Origin: CAZEKB01 sp964512225
GTDB lineage: Bacteria > Myxococcota_A > UBA796 > UBA9615
DNA length: 64,000 bases
Reading direction: 5' to 3'
Assembly (NCBI GenBank): GCA_964512225.1
Contig: CAZEKB010000020.1
Location: 1 to 64,000, forward strand
In this document: one piece after another, positions 49,429-59,404 of the stretch
Position numbering within the stretch: position 1 is the first letter of the stretch
Layout of the letters: the number at the start of each line of letters is the position of its first letter
The notes under the pieces: model-generated
Seen by the model: the letters and a program-made list of their open reading frames with translations, nothing else
Told to the model about the DNA's origin: nothing
Database searches by the model: none
Translations under genes and position numbers: made by a program

Positions 49429-50220
49429 GTGAGCGGCGAAGCCTGCGTGCGACACCCCTCCGCCCCGGCCGTGCGTCGGTGCGTCGGGTGCTCCCGGGTC
49501 TACTGCGGGGACTGCGTGGTGCCCACCCTCGACGCCTCGGCGGCCGACGGGTACGGCGTGTGCGACCCCTGCCGAGACACCGTCGCTCCCCACCGCTGGA
49601 ACCGCTTCGCGGCGGGGCTGCCCGACGACATCGCCGATCACATCGTCGACGCCCTCGTCCGGCCTCGTCGCGCCCTGCTCCGCGCCTCGTTCGGGGACGT
49701 CCCCTGGGGAGGGCTGGGGGCCGTGGCCGTCGCGGGCTGCGTCGGCGCCGCGTGGGTGCTGCTGCAGCTCGTGAGCCCGGACCTCCCGGGGGGAGCTCGC
49801 TTCGGCAAGGGCTTCCTCGGGGCGTGGGAGCCCGCGGGGGCGGCGGTGGTCTTCCTGCTCACGATGCACGCCCTCCAGCCCCAGGGCGACGGACCCTCCG
49901 CCCCGGTGCGTCGCTCGATGGCCATCGTCGTCACGGCGGGCGTGCCGCTGGCCCTCACGGCGGCGGCCGCCGGGGTCGTCGGGTTCGGGGTGCCCCTCTT
50001 CGTCCCCGCCCCCTGGCCGGGCGTGCTCGCGGGGGGCGCGGTTGCGCTCGCCGCGCTGTGGTCGGCGGGCCTGGCGGGCCGGGGACTCGCCTTGCGGAGG
50101 GCGGCGAGCACGCCCGTCGCCCTGGCGTCGGCCGCGTCCGCGCTGGTGATCACCGGCCTCGTCGTCGCCCTGCTCGTCTGGCTCCGCTTCGCGCCGAAGC
50201 CGCAGGGTCTGACCATGTGA
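49429..50220 (+). CDS. Zinc-ribbon (B-box-like) membrane protein
   Basis: 263 residues. The first 50 residues hold Cys/His pairs CVRHP, CVGCSRVYCGDC and CDPCRD, a B-box-like zinc finger at the cytoplasmic N-terminus. About five transmembrane helices follow (for example GAVAVAGCVGAAWVLLQLV and AALWSAGLAGRGLAL), similar in layout to Yip1-type membrane proteins. Function unknown; the family is common in Myxococcota. The start is fixed by TAGCAT-N6-GTG. It lies upstream of the DNA-binding/ATPase gene, with 36 nt between. Confidence 0.7.
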   Translation: MSGEACVRHPSAPAVRRCVGCSRVYCGDCVVPTLDASAADGYGVCDPCRDTVAPHRWNRFAAGLPDDIADHIVDALVRPRRALLRASFGDVPWGGLGAVAVAGCVGAAWVLLQLVSPDLPGGARFGKGFLGAWEPAGAAVVFLLTMHALQPQGDGPSAPVRRSMAIVVTAGVPLALTAAAAGVVGFGVPLFVPAPWPGVLAGGAVALAALWSAGLAGRGLALRRAASTPVALASAASALVITGLVVALLVWLRFAPKPQGLTM

Positions 50221-50256
50221 CCCGAAGTGGTTGTCCATGAGTTACCGTGAGTGACC

Positions 50257-51297
50257 ATGAGTGACTACTTGACGCTCGAAGAAGCCGCCGAGTTCCTGGG
50301 CACGTCCCGGACCACGCTGTACCGCTGGTTGCGCACGGGGAAGGTGCCCGGGCACAAGCTCGGGCGCCGATGGCGGTTCCTGCGGAGCGAGCTCGACGAG
50401 CTCCGTCGCGGGGCTCCGACGTCCGAGGGTCGGGGCGCGACCGGGGCGGAGGAGCTCATCTGGGACGCGGCGGACGCGGGGGCCGACGCCGTGCACGTCC
50501 TCCCCGTGGGGGAGGGGTTCGAGGTCCGGCGGCGGACCGCGGAGGGGCTGCGGACGGTGGCCATCCTGAGCCCGGAGGCCTTCGCCGACCTCGATCGGGA
50601 GTGGTCGCGCCGCAGCCGGCCCGTGCGGGAGGCCGGGAAGCGTCGCCTCTTCCTCGCGCGGGACGGAGGGGGCGTCCGGCGGCTGCAGGTGCGGTACCGG
50701 CGGTTGGAGACGTTCGCCGGGGAGCGCGTCACGCTGCGCCTCCTCCCGGAGGACCCGACCCGCGCCTCGATCGATCGCATCGCGCCCCGCGCCGAGGACG
50801 CGTCGGCGCTGCGCCGGCTGTGCGCGCTCCGCCGCGGCGTGGTGCTGGTCTCCGGACGCTCGGGCTCCGGGCGCACGACGACCGCGTACGCGTGTCTGGC
50901 GGAGGCGGCCGCGGCGGGGAGCCGCGTCGTATTCACCCTCGAGGAGGCGGTCGGCACCTTCCTGCCCGGCGTCGACCAGGTGGAGGTCGCGCTCGACGAC
51001 GAGCGGGCGGTCCGCGCGGCCTTCGAGGCGGTGATGGACTCGGATCCCGACGTGCTGTTCGCGGCCTCGGCGTCCACCCGGGCTCCGCGCGAGGCGCTGT
51101 GGGGGCTGTGCCTGTCGGCGGCCGAGACGGGGCACCTGGTATTCGTCCAGCTCGAGGCCGAGGGCGTGGAGGACGCGGCGGGGACGTTCATCTCGGCCCT
51201 GGACCGGCCGCCCGGAGATCACCTCGTCGGGGGGGTCTGGCAGGAGGTCGTGCGCGGCGACGGGCCGCCGCGCGCGCGGTTCGAGTTCCTCGCCTGA
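50257..51297 (+). CDS. Excisionase-type HTH fused to a degenerate GspE/PilT-like ATPase
   Basis: 346 residues. Residues 1-52 are an excisionase-family winged helix (YLTLEEAAEFLGTSRTTLYRW, then TGKVPGHKLGRRWRF). Residues about 190-320 follow the secretion ATPase GspE/PilT: Walker A SGRSGSGRTTTAYA, where Arg206 replaces the invariant Lys; LEEAVGTFLPGVDQVEV matches the IEDPVE Asp box; DSDPDVLFAAS matches QDPDVIMIGE but lacks the catalytic Glu. It is probably an ATP-binding or dead ATPase used as a DNA-bound sensor. ATG 50257 is chosen; GTG 50251 is possible. Confidence 0.75.
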   Translation: MSDYLTLEEAAEFLGTSRTTLYRWLRTGKVPGHKLGRRWRFLRSELDELRRGAPTSEGRGATGAEELIWDAADAGADAVHVLPVGEGFEVRRRTAEGLRTVAILSPEAFADLDREWSRRSRPVREAGKRRLFLARDGGGVRRLQVRYRRLETFAGERVTLRLLPEDPTRASIDRIAPRAEDASALRRLCALRRGVVLVSGRSGSGRTTTAYACLAEAAAAGSRVVFTLEEAVGTFLPGVDQVEVALDDERAVRAAFEAVMDSDPDVLFAASASTRAPREALWGLCLSAAETGHLVFVQLEAEGVEDAAGTFISALDRPPGDHLVGGVWQEVVRGDGPPRARFEFLA

Positions 51298-51306
51298 GCG
51301 TCGACG

Positions 51307-52974
<1,668 letters not shown>

Positions 52975-52985
52975 GACCCTCGATG

Positions 52986-55900
52986 CTACTCCGGGTCCGC
53001 GCCGGGTGCCGTCACGACGAACGAGAGGTCCCAGGTCGCGAGCACCACGCCGTCGTCGCCGTACAGGGTCGTGGGGACGACGTACACCGAGTCGCTGAAC
53101 ATCGACGCCGCGTCCTCCGGCGTCTCCGGCTCGAGCGTGAACGTGAAGGTCACGCTGTTCAGCGCGGGCACGTCCTCGTAGGCGGGAGGCTCGACGGTCA
53201 CGATCGCGCCCTCGGCGTCCTCGGGCGTCATCGTGAGGTCGTACTTCACGTTGACCGTGAACTCCTCGATGCCGGTGAGGACCTGCGTGACGATCTCGTA
53301 GCCGTCCGACGGGTACACCATCAGCTCGTCGTCCGTGATGCTGCCGTCCTCGTTCAGATCGAGGCCCGAGTCCGTCCACAGCGCGACCATCTTCATCGCC
53401 TCCACGGGGTCCTGGGTGGCGGCGGGCACGCCGATGGTCTTGCCGTTGACGTCCGCCAGGGCGGCCTGGAGCATCGGCGCGGCGGCGTCGGCCGAGCAGG
53501 TGCCCACGACCTCCGCCTTCGGGCCTTCGCCGTAGGGGTCGAACGCGTTGCGCACTTCGGCGTCGGTCGCGTACACGAAGATCGGCACGGCGCCCTCGCG
53601 GAACCCGTTGCCGCCGAGCGTGCCGCCGCCGGGGATGCTCTCGTCGTAGGACTGCCCGGCGAGGCCGCCGAAGGGGTCCATCGGCGACGCCATGAAGGGC
53701 AGCACGTCGGTCTCGGGGTCGTAGAGCCCGTCGCAGTTCATGTCGTAGCCGATGCCCGTGGACGCCTGGTACAGCGACTCGATCGACGACTCGGGCCAGT
53801 CGAGGCCGCCCGACGCGACGAGCCCGTCGAGCGCGCTCTGCACGAGGGCCAGGTCGGTCGTCTGCTGCACGCGGTGGTGGTACGGCTTGTCCGGCGCCTC
53901 GGCCATGATCCCGCTGACGTAGTCGTCGTGGGAGGCGACGCCGAAGGTCAGGTCGGGGATCAGCCCGCCCGCCTCGGTCACGACCTGGGAGAAGTTCGCC
54001 GCGACGTCGTCGAGCGTGCCCTGCATGGAGCCCGTCTCGTCCAGGATGAACATGACGTCGCCCAGCTGGATCTGCGTGTCGTAGGTGACCGTGACGTCCG
54101 AGATCTCGCCCGCCGGGATCTGCGTCGTGAACGCGTCGCAGGACTCCTGCGGGTTGTTCGGGTCCGTGCCGCAGACCTCCTCCTGGAGGTCGGTGAAGCC
54201 GTCGCCGTCGGCGTCGGGATCCACCGGATCCTGGTCCTGCGAATCGGGGATGCCGTCGTTGTCGGAGTCCTGGTCGAAGTTGTCCGGGATCGAGTCGCCG
54301 TCCACGTCGCCCCAGCCCTCGACGCCGTCGGGCACGCCGTCGCCGTCGAAGTCGTCGTCGAGCGAGTCGGCCGTTCCGTCGCCGTCGCTGTCCTCGTCCA
54401 GGAAGTTCGGAATCCCGTCGCCGTCGATGTCGTCGAAGGACTCGCTGTCGTCGGGCACGCCGTCGCCGTCGCTGTCGCCGTCGAGGTAGTTGGGCGCGCC
54501 GTCGCCGTCGCTGTCCGACGAGCCCTCGACCGAGTCGGGGATGCCGTCGTTGTCGGCGTCGCCGTCCAGGAAGTCGGGGACGCCGTCCGCGTCGCTGTCG
54601 CGCGGGGGCGTGTCGTCGGCGCCCTCCACGGAGTTGCCGATGCCGTCGCCGTCGGTGTCGTCGTCCTCGGAGTCCGCGATCCCGTCGCCGTCGCTGTCGA
54701 TGTCGACCGCGTCGATGCGCCCGTCTCCGTCCAGGTCCCCGCTGCCCTCCCAGAGATCGCTCAGGCCGTCGCCGTCGCTGTCGTCGTCCAGGAAGCTCGG
54801 GACGCCGTCGCCGTCGTAGTCGATCGAGCCCTCGTCGGCGTCGAGCACGCCGTCGCCGTCCGAGTCGGTGTCCACGTAGTTCGGGCGCCCGTCGCCGTCG
54901 GGGTCTTCGGTGCCCTCCAGGTCGTCCTCGATGCCGTCGCCGTCGCTGTCCCGGTCGCCCCAGTCCGGGGCGCCGTCCGCGTCGGTGTCCATCGCCGGGC
55001 CGTCCGTGGGTCCGCCCCACTCGTCCTCGTTCGTGATGCCGTCGCCGTCGTAGTCGAGGTCGTCCACGTCGAGCTCGCCGTCGCCGTCCACGTCGTCGTC
55101 GAGGTAGTTGGGGACGCCGTCGCCGTCCCAGTCCGCGTCCGTCTCGGAGAAGTCCGGGATGCCGTCGCCGTCGCTGTCGCCGTCGAGGTGGTTGGCGATG
55201 CCGTCGCCGTCCGGGTCCTGCTCGGGTGCCGCGAGCTCCACCTCGTCGGAGATCCCGTCGCCGTCCGAGTCCATGTCCATGGAGTCCGGCACGCCGTCGC
55301 CGTCGCTGTCGCCGCTGCCCTCGTCGTCGTTCGGCACGCCGTCGCCGTCGAAGTCGTCGTCTTCGTCGTCGCGCTCGGCGTCGCCGTCGGAGTCGAGGTC
55401 CAGGAAGTTGGGGCGGCCGTCGCCGTCGATGTCGTCGGAGCCCTCGGCGCGGTCGGAGAAGCCGTCGCCGTCGGAGTCGTCGTCGAGGTAGTTGGAGACG
55501 CCGTCGAGGTCGAAGTCGCCGGGCCCCTCGACGCGATCGGAGATGCCGTCGCCGTCGCTGTCGACGTCGAGGAAATCCGGCGTGCCGTCGCCGTCCGAGT
55601 CGACGGGCGTGTGCGCGGGGAAGCCCGCCTCGTAGTCGTCGTCGATGCCGTCGCCGTCCGAGTCGGAGTCGACGCGGTTGGGGAGGCCGTCGCGGTCCGG
55701 GTCTTCGTCGCCCTCGACGGTGTCGGGAATGCCGTCGCCGTCGTCGTCGTCGTCCTCGCTGTTGACCAGGCCGTCGCGGTCGATGTCGTGCTCGTCCGCG
55801 GCGGGATCCCACCCCGGCGTCCGCTCGAAGTCGTCGTCGGCGGGGGCGGGGGGCGCCCAGGGATCGGTGACGGGGACGGCCTCCTCGTTCTGGGAGGTGA

Positions 55901-55991
55901 GCCCGCAGCCGACGGCCGCGCCCAGCAGGGACGTCAGGGCGAGTCGGTGGATGAGGCGGAGCGTGCTTGCGGAGAGGCTGGGTCGAGACAT
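52986..55991 (-). CDS. VWA lipoprotein with thrombospondin type-3 Asp-rich repeats
   Basis: 1001 residues. The lipobox GAAVGC places Cys29 as the lipid anchor. From about 65 to 640 there are roughly 35 units of the DSDGDGIPD type, the calcium-binding pattern of thrombospondin type-3 repeats and surface proteins. A von Willebrand A domain follows with the metal motif DETGSM. The C-terminus is a beta-rich module ending VVTAPGADPE. The long repeat region should be rigid when calcium is bound and display the VWA head away from the cell. It is paralogous to the fragment at the window's left end. Transcribed with the kinase downstream. Confidence 0.92.
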   Translation of the reverse strand: MSRPSLSASTLRLIHRLALTSLLGAAVGCGLTSQNEEAVPVTDPWAPPAPADDDFERTPGWDPAADEHDIDRDGLVNSEDDDDDGDGIPDTVEGDEDPDRDGLPNRVDSDSDGDGIDDDYEAGFPAHTPVDSDGDGTPDFLDVDSDGDGISDRVEGPGDFDLDGVSNYLDDDSDGDGFSDRAEGSDDIDGDGRPNFLDLDSDGDAERDDEDDDFDGDGVPNDDEGSGDSDGDGVPDSMDMDSDGDGISDEVELAAPEQDPDGDGIANHLDGDSDGDGIPDFSETDADWDGDGVPNYLDDDVDGDGELDVDDLDYDGDGITNEDEWGGPTDGPAMDTDADGAPDWGDRDSDGDGIEDDLEGTEDPDGDGRPNYVDTDSDGDGVLDADEGSIDYDGDGVPSFLDDDSDGDGLSDLWEGSGDLDGDGRIDAVDIDSDGDGIADSEDDDTDGDGIGNSVEGADDTPPRDSDADGVPDFLDGDADNDGIPDSVEGSSDSDGDGAPNYLDGDSDGDGVPDDSESFDDIDGDGIPNFLDEDSDGDGTADSLDDDFDGDGVPDGVEGWGDVDGDSIPDNFDQDSDNDGIPDSQDQDPVDPDADGDGFTDLQEEVCGTDPNNPQESCDAFTTQIPAGEISDVTVTYDTQIQLGDVMFILDETGSMQGTLDDVAANFSQVVTEAGGLIPDLTFGVASHDDYVSGIMAEAPDKPYHHRVQQTTDLALVQSALDGLVASGGLDWPESSIESLYQASTGIGYDMNCDGLYDPETDVLPFMASPMDPFGGLAGQSYDESIPGGGTLGGNGFREGAVPIFVYATDAEVRNAFDPYGEGPKAEVVGTCSADAAAPMLQAALADVNGKTIGVPAATQDPVEAMKMVALWTDSGLDLNEDGSITDDELMVYPSDGYEIVTQVLTGIEEFTVNVKYDLTMTPEDAEGAIVTVEPPAYEDVPALNSVTFTFTLEPETPEDAASMFSDSVYVVPTTLYGDDGVVLATWDLSFVVTAPGADPE

Positions 55992-56252
55992 GAGGTCGTC
56001 CGGGTGCTGCAGGGTTGTTGCGAGCTGTTGACGACTTCAGTCCACCTTTCGAGGGGTTACGGAGGGGCCACAATGGGCGGGAGGGGGCTCGTGACCTCGC
56101 TGTGACCTCGGGCCGGCACGACTCGTGCGACACAGACGGTCGGAGGTGGTGCATGAGTCTCCGCGACCCGCGGAGGGAGACCCCGTGGACCGACGGCGCG
56201 TCGTCGCCCGGTCGGCGGGCTGTGCGTCCGTCCACGATGCCGGGGCCGCGCG

Positions 56253-56270
56253 CTGTGCCCGAAGGCACAG
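56253..56270. promoter_or_regulatory. Perfect hairpin upstream of the acyltransferase gene
   Basis: CTGTGCC-CGAA-GGCACAG, a 7-bp stem with a 4-nt loop, 13 nt before ATG 56284. It may be an operator or a translation-control hairpin. The hairpin at 19576 shares the CTGTGCC-CGAA half. Confidence 0.35.
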
Positions 56271-56283
56271 GCGGGCGCGAGCG

Positions 56284-57132
56284 ATGACGACCGCGCGCCT
56301 CCCCCGAGCCATCGCCCCCCTCCGGCGCCTGCTGGACCGCGCCACGGCCGATCGCATCCGCCGCATGCCCTTCGCCGACGCCGGTCACGGCTACGACAAG
56401 TTCGGGCTGCACCCCGACTGGGTGGCGTGCGGGGCGGGCCTGATGACGCCGCTGTACAAGACGTGGTTCCGGGTGACTTCGCACGGCTCGGAGCATGTGC
56501 CGAGTCGAGGAGGCGCGGTCCTCGCCTGCAACCACAGCGGGATGATCCCGCTCGACGCGATGATGGTCTGGACCGACCTCGTCATGCAGACGGACCCTCC
56601 GCGGGCGCCCCGGGTCGTCATGGACCACTTCGTGGGCGGGATGCCCTTCCTGAGCGTGCTGTTCGCTCGCGTCGGGGCGGTGGGGGGCAGCCGGGCCAAC
56701 TTCCACGAGCTGCTCGACTCGGGGGAGCTCGTGCTCGTCTTCCCCGAGGGCGTGCCGGGGATCGCGAAGCCGTTCAAGGACCGGTACCAGCTGCGGCCCT
56801 GGCGGGAGGGGCACGTGGAGATGGCGATTCGGCACGGGGTCCCGGTCGTGCCCGTCGCCGTGATCGGCGCGGAGGAGCAGATGCCGCAGCTCGCGAAGAT
56901 CGACGGCATCAAGCTCTTCGGCACGCCCCACCTCCCGATCCCCGCGACCCCGGTTCCGCTGCCGGTCCACTACCACGTGCACTACGGCCCGCCGGTCGCG
57001 GTGCACGAGACCTGGACGCCGCAGCAGTCCAACGATCCCGAGGTCCTCGCCGAGGCGGCCGCGCGCGTGCGGGACGCGGTGGAGGACCTGATCCGCGTCG
57101 GTCTGGCGCAGCGCGAGGGCATCTTCCGGTGA
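56284..57132 (+). CDS. Lysophospholipid acyltransferase (PlsC-like)
   Basis: 282 residues. Acyltransferase motifs: LACNHSGMIPLDAMMV (block I with the catalytic His-Asp, spaced as in the NHSG-type subfamily rather than HX4D), GAVGGSRANF (block II) and VLVFPEGVPG (block III, EG). It transfers acyl chains to lysophospholipid or glycerol-type acceptors at the inner membrane. The GTG of the next gene overlaps the stop by 4 nt. The ATG has no clear ribosome binding site; a hairpin precedes it. Confidence 0.87.
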   Translation: MTTARLPRAIAPLRRLLDRATADRIRRMPFADAGHGYDKFGLHPDWVACGAGLMTPLYKTWFRVTSHGSEHVPSRGGAVLACNHSGMIPLDAMMVWTDLVMQTDPPRAPRVVMDHFVGGMPFLSVLFARVGAVGGSRANFHELLDSGELVLVFPEGVPGIAKPFKDRYQLRPWREGHVEMAIRHGVPVVPVAVIGAEEQMPQLAKIDGIKLFGTPHLPIPATPVPLPVHYHVHYGPPVAVHETWTPQQSNDPEVLAEAAARVRDAVEDLIRVGLAQREGIFR

Positions 57133-58094
57133 CCGCGCTCCTGGTCACGGGTGCGACGACTCCGCTGGGTCGCCTCTTCGTGGAGACGTCCGCGGCGAAC
57201 CCCTCCGTGCGCCACGTCGTCGCGGTCGGTCGCGAGCCGGCGGAGGCGACGCCCTGGGCCGACGGGCTCGACGGCGTGACCTACCTGCAGATCGACCTCA
57301 CGCGCAGCCGGTCGATCCGGCGGGTGCTCTTCGGCCCCGTTCGGGACCTCGGCGTGGACGTCGTCGTGGACATGGCCCGGCACCGAGGCGCCGGGGCGCG
57401 GGGGCGAAAGGTCCACCGCCTCAACGTCGAGTCCACCCGGCTGATGCTCCGCCTGGCGGAGAACCACCCCACGCTCACCACGTTCGTGCATCGCGGGTCC
57501 GGGCAGGTCTATCGCATCCGAGCGGAGCAGCCGGACGTGCTCCAGGAGGACCAGCCCCTGGACCTGTCGCCGTCCGCGCCGCAGTGGGTGCGCGATCGGG
57601 TCGAAGCCGACGTCGCCGTGTGCGGGCGGATGGGCATGAACGGGCTGCGGATCGTCGTGCTGCGGTGCGCCGAGATCCTCGCGCCCGAGATGGGCTCGCA
57701 GCTCCTGGACTTCTTCAGGTCGCGCGTGTGCGCCCGGCCCCTCGGGTTCGATCCGATGGTGGGCGTCCTCAGCCTGCAGGATGCCGTGGCCGCGCTGACG
57801 GCGGCGGTCGAGGGCGACGCCCAGGGGGTGTTCAACATCCCCGGTCGGGACGTCCTGCCCCTGTCCGAGGCGATCCGCCGCGTGGGGCGCCGAGACCTCG
57901 CCCTGCCCGGGCCCGCCCTCGGTCCCCTCTACCGAGCCCGCGCGCGGCTGCGGGGCACGGAGTTCCGGTACGACCTGAACCAGTGGCGGTTCCACTTCTC
58001 GGCGGTCTTGTCCGGCCGCAGGGCCCGCGACGAGCTCGGCTACGAGCCCCGGCACCCGGTGGACTGGGCCTCCCTGGCCCGCTTCGTCGCCTGA
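57129..58094 (+). CDS. Extended SDR / NAD-dependent epimerase-like protein
   Basis: 321 residues. The cofactor-binding start VTGATTPLGRLF matches the TGxxGxxG motif of extended SDRs. The catalytic Tyr-x-x-x-Lys pair is not evident: VHRGSGQVYRIRAEQ has Ser and Tyr, but no Lys in place. It may thus be an atypical or non-catalytic member. Coupled to the acyltransferase by a 4-nt overlap, so it is probably in lipid or polyketide-type metabolism. Converges on the B12 radical SAM gene with stop codons adjacent. Confidence 0.78.
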   Translation: MTALLVTGATTPLGRLFVETSAANPSVRHVVAVGREPAEATPWADGLDGVTYLQIDLTRSRSIRRVLFGPVRDLGVDVVVDMARHRGAGARGRKVHRLNVESTRLMLRLAENHPTLTTFVHRGSGQVYRIRAEQPDVLQEDQPLDLSPSAPQWVRDRVEADVAVCGRMGMNGLRIVVLRCAEILAPEMGSQLLDFFRSRVCARPLGFDPMVGVLSLQDAVAALTAAVEGDAQGVFNIPGRDVLPLSEAIRRVGRRDLALPGPALGPLYRARARLRGTEFRYDLNQWRFHFSAVLSGRRARDELGYEPRHPVDWASLARFVA

Positions 58095-59393
58095 CTAGAT
58101 CTGGATCGGCCACTCGTTGGCGGGGCGGCTGCGGTGGTACTCGGTCCACAGGTCCAGGTAGATGCGCGTGAGCTCGTCCGGGCTCATGTGCTTCGGCTGG
58201 AATACGACGTTGGCGTCGTTGAACTCCCGCCACGGCCGGCCGAGGAGGCGGCCCTCCTTCCCCAGTCGATCCCAGGCGCGCGTCCCCGGGTAGGGGGTGG
58301 CGATGGCGAACTCGGCGACCTGGATGTCGCCCGCGTCGCAGATGCCCATGACCTTGTCGAACACGCTCTTGTCCTCGGTGTCGTGCCCGATCGAGAACGA
58401 CGCGTACACCTCGAGTCCGTGGTCCTGGATCGTCTTCACCGTGTCGATCGCCTTGCGCGCCGCTTCGGGACCGCTGTCCTTCGAGGTCGCCTCCCGCGAC
58501 GTGTGGCCGAACCCGAACATCAGGTAGACCATGTGCACGCCGAGGGAGTTCATCGCGTCCCAGAACGGCTTGCCGACCTGGTGGATGAACTGCGGGCCGG
58601 AGCCGATGTAGGCGATCTCCGTGTCCAGGTCCGCGCACGCCTCGGCCACGTCGACGAGGTGCTGCTGCACCGCGCGGGCGGGCAGGAAGGTCGTGTCCTC
58701 CGTGAGCGTCGCCCCGCGGCGGCCGCCCATGGTCGCGAACTTCTCGAAGCACGCTCGGATGTACTCGGGCGGGAACATGCGCAGCTTGGGGCCCATGTAC
58801 CGCGGCACGACGCAGTGGGAGCACGGCAGCGGGCAGCCCCGGGAGAACTGCAGCGGGAAGTCCACCGCCGGGTTCACCGCCACGCCGGACTCGCGCGCCG
58901 AGTCGACCCAGTCCGCGTACAGCTCGTACTTGGGGATCGGCGCGCCCGCCGTGTCCCAGACCGTGTCCGCCGAGTAGCGACGCTTGAGCTCGCCCGCCTC
59001 GAAGTCGGCGAGCATCGTCGGCCACACGCCCTCCCCCTCGCCGATGCACACGGCGTCGACGTGGTCGAGCACGACGTCCGGCATGAGCGTCGTGAAGATG
59101 CCGCCCGCGACCACCGGCACGCCGAGGGCGCGGTACGCGTCCGCGATCTCCATCGCGCGGTCGGCGGCGGGGGTGAAGATCGGCATGGCGACGAGGTCGG
59201 GCCCGCGCTCGGGCTCCACGCGCTTCACGCGGTCGTCGTGGAAGGTGACTTGCCAGTGATCGGGGGTCACGGAGGCGAGGGACGCGGCTCCCATCGCGGG
59301 GGTGCCGATGTAGGGATGGGCCTCGACGGCGCGGAGCTCCGGGTGGCAGTCCCGGGGGCGGTCCCAGCTGGAGTAGACGAAGTGGACGTGCAT
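58095..59393 (-). CDS. B12-binding-type radical SAM protein
   Basis: 432 residues. An N-terminal cobalamin-binding-like Rossmann region (residues 1-150, VVAGGIFTTLMPD, AVCIGEGEGVWPTM) precedes the radical SAM core with Cys187, Cys191 and Cys194 (GCPLPCSHC). The DxHxxG base-off cobalamin motif is not obvious, as in many family members. Such enzymes methylate or rearrange unactivated carbons. It is the third gene of an operon with a tryptophanase-like lyase and a second radical SAM enzyme; the gap is 11 nt. A GAGG site precedes ATG 59393. Confidence 0.87.
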   Translation of the reverse strand: MHVHFVYSSWDRPRDCHPELRAVEAHPYIGTPAMGAASLASVTPDHWQVTFHDDRVKRVEPERGPDLVAMPIFTPAADRAMEIADAYRALGVPVVAGGIFTTLMPDVVLDHVDAVCIGEGEGVWPTMLADFEAGELKRRYSADTVWDTAGAPIPKYELYADWVDSARESGVAVNPAVDFPLQFSRGCPLPCSHCVVPRYMGPKLRMFPPEYIRACFEKFATMGGRRGATLTEDTTFLPARAVQQHLVDVAEACADLDTEIAYIGSGPQFIHQVGKPFWDAMNSLGVHMVYLMFGFGHTSREATSKDSGPEAARKAIDTVKTIQDHGLEVYASFSIGHDTEDKSVFDKVMGICDAGDIQVAEFAIATPYPGTRAWDRLGKEGRLLGRPWREFNDANVVFQPKHMSPDELTRIYLDLWTEYHRSRPANEWPIQI

Positions 59394-59404
59394 CGAGACC
59401 TCGA

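Noticed and set aside
56125..56283. N-terminal extension of the acyltransferase
   Set aside because: It is in frame but Arg-rich and without a domain. The family motifs and usual length fit ATG 56284.
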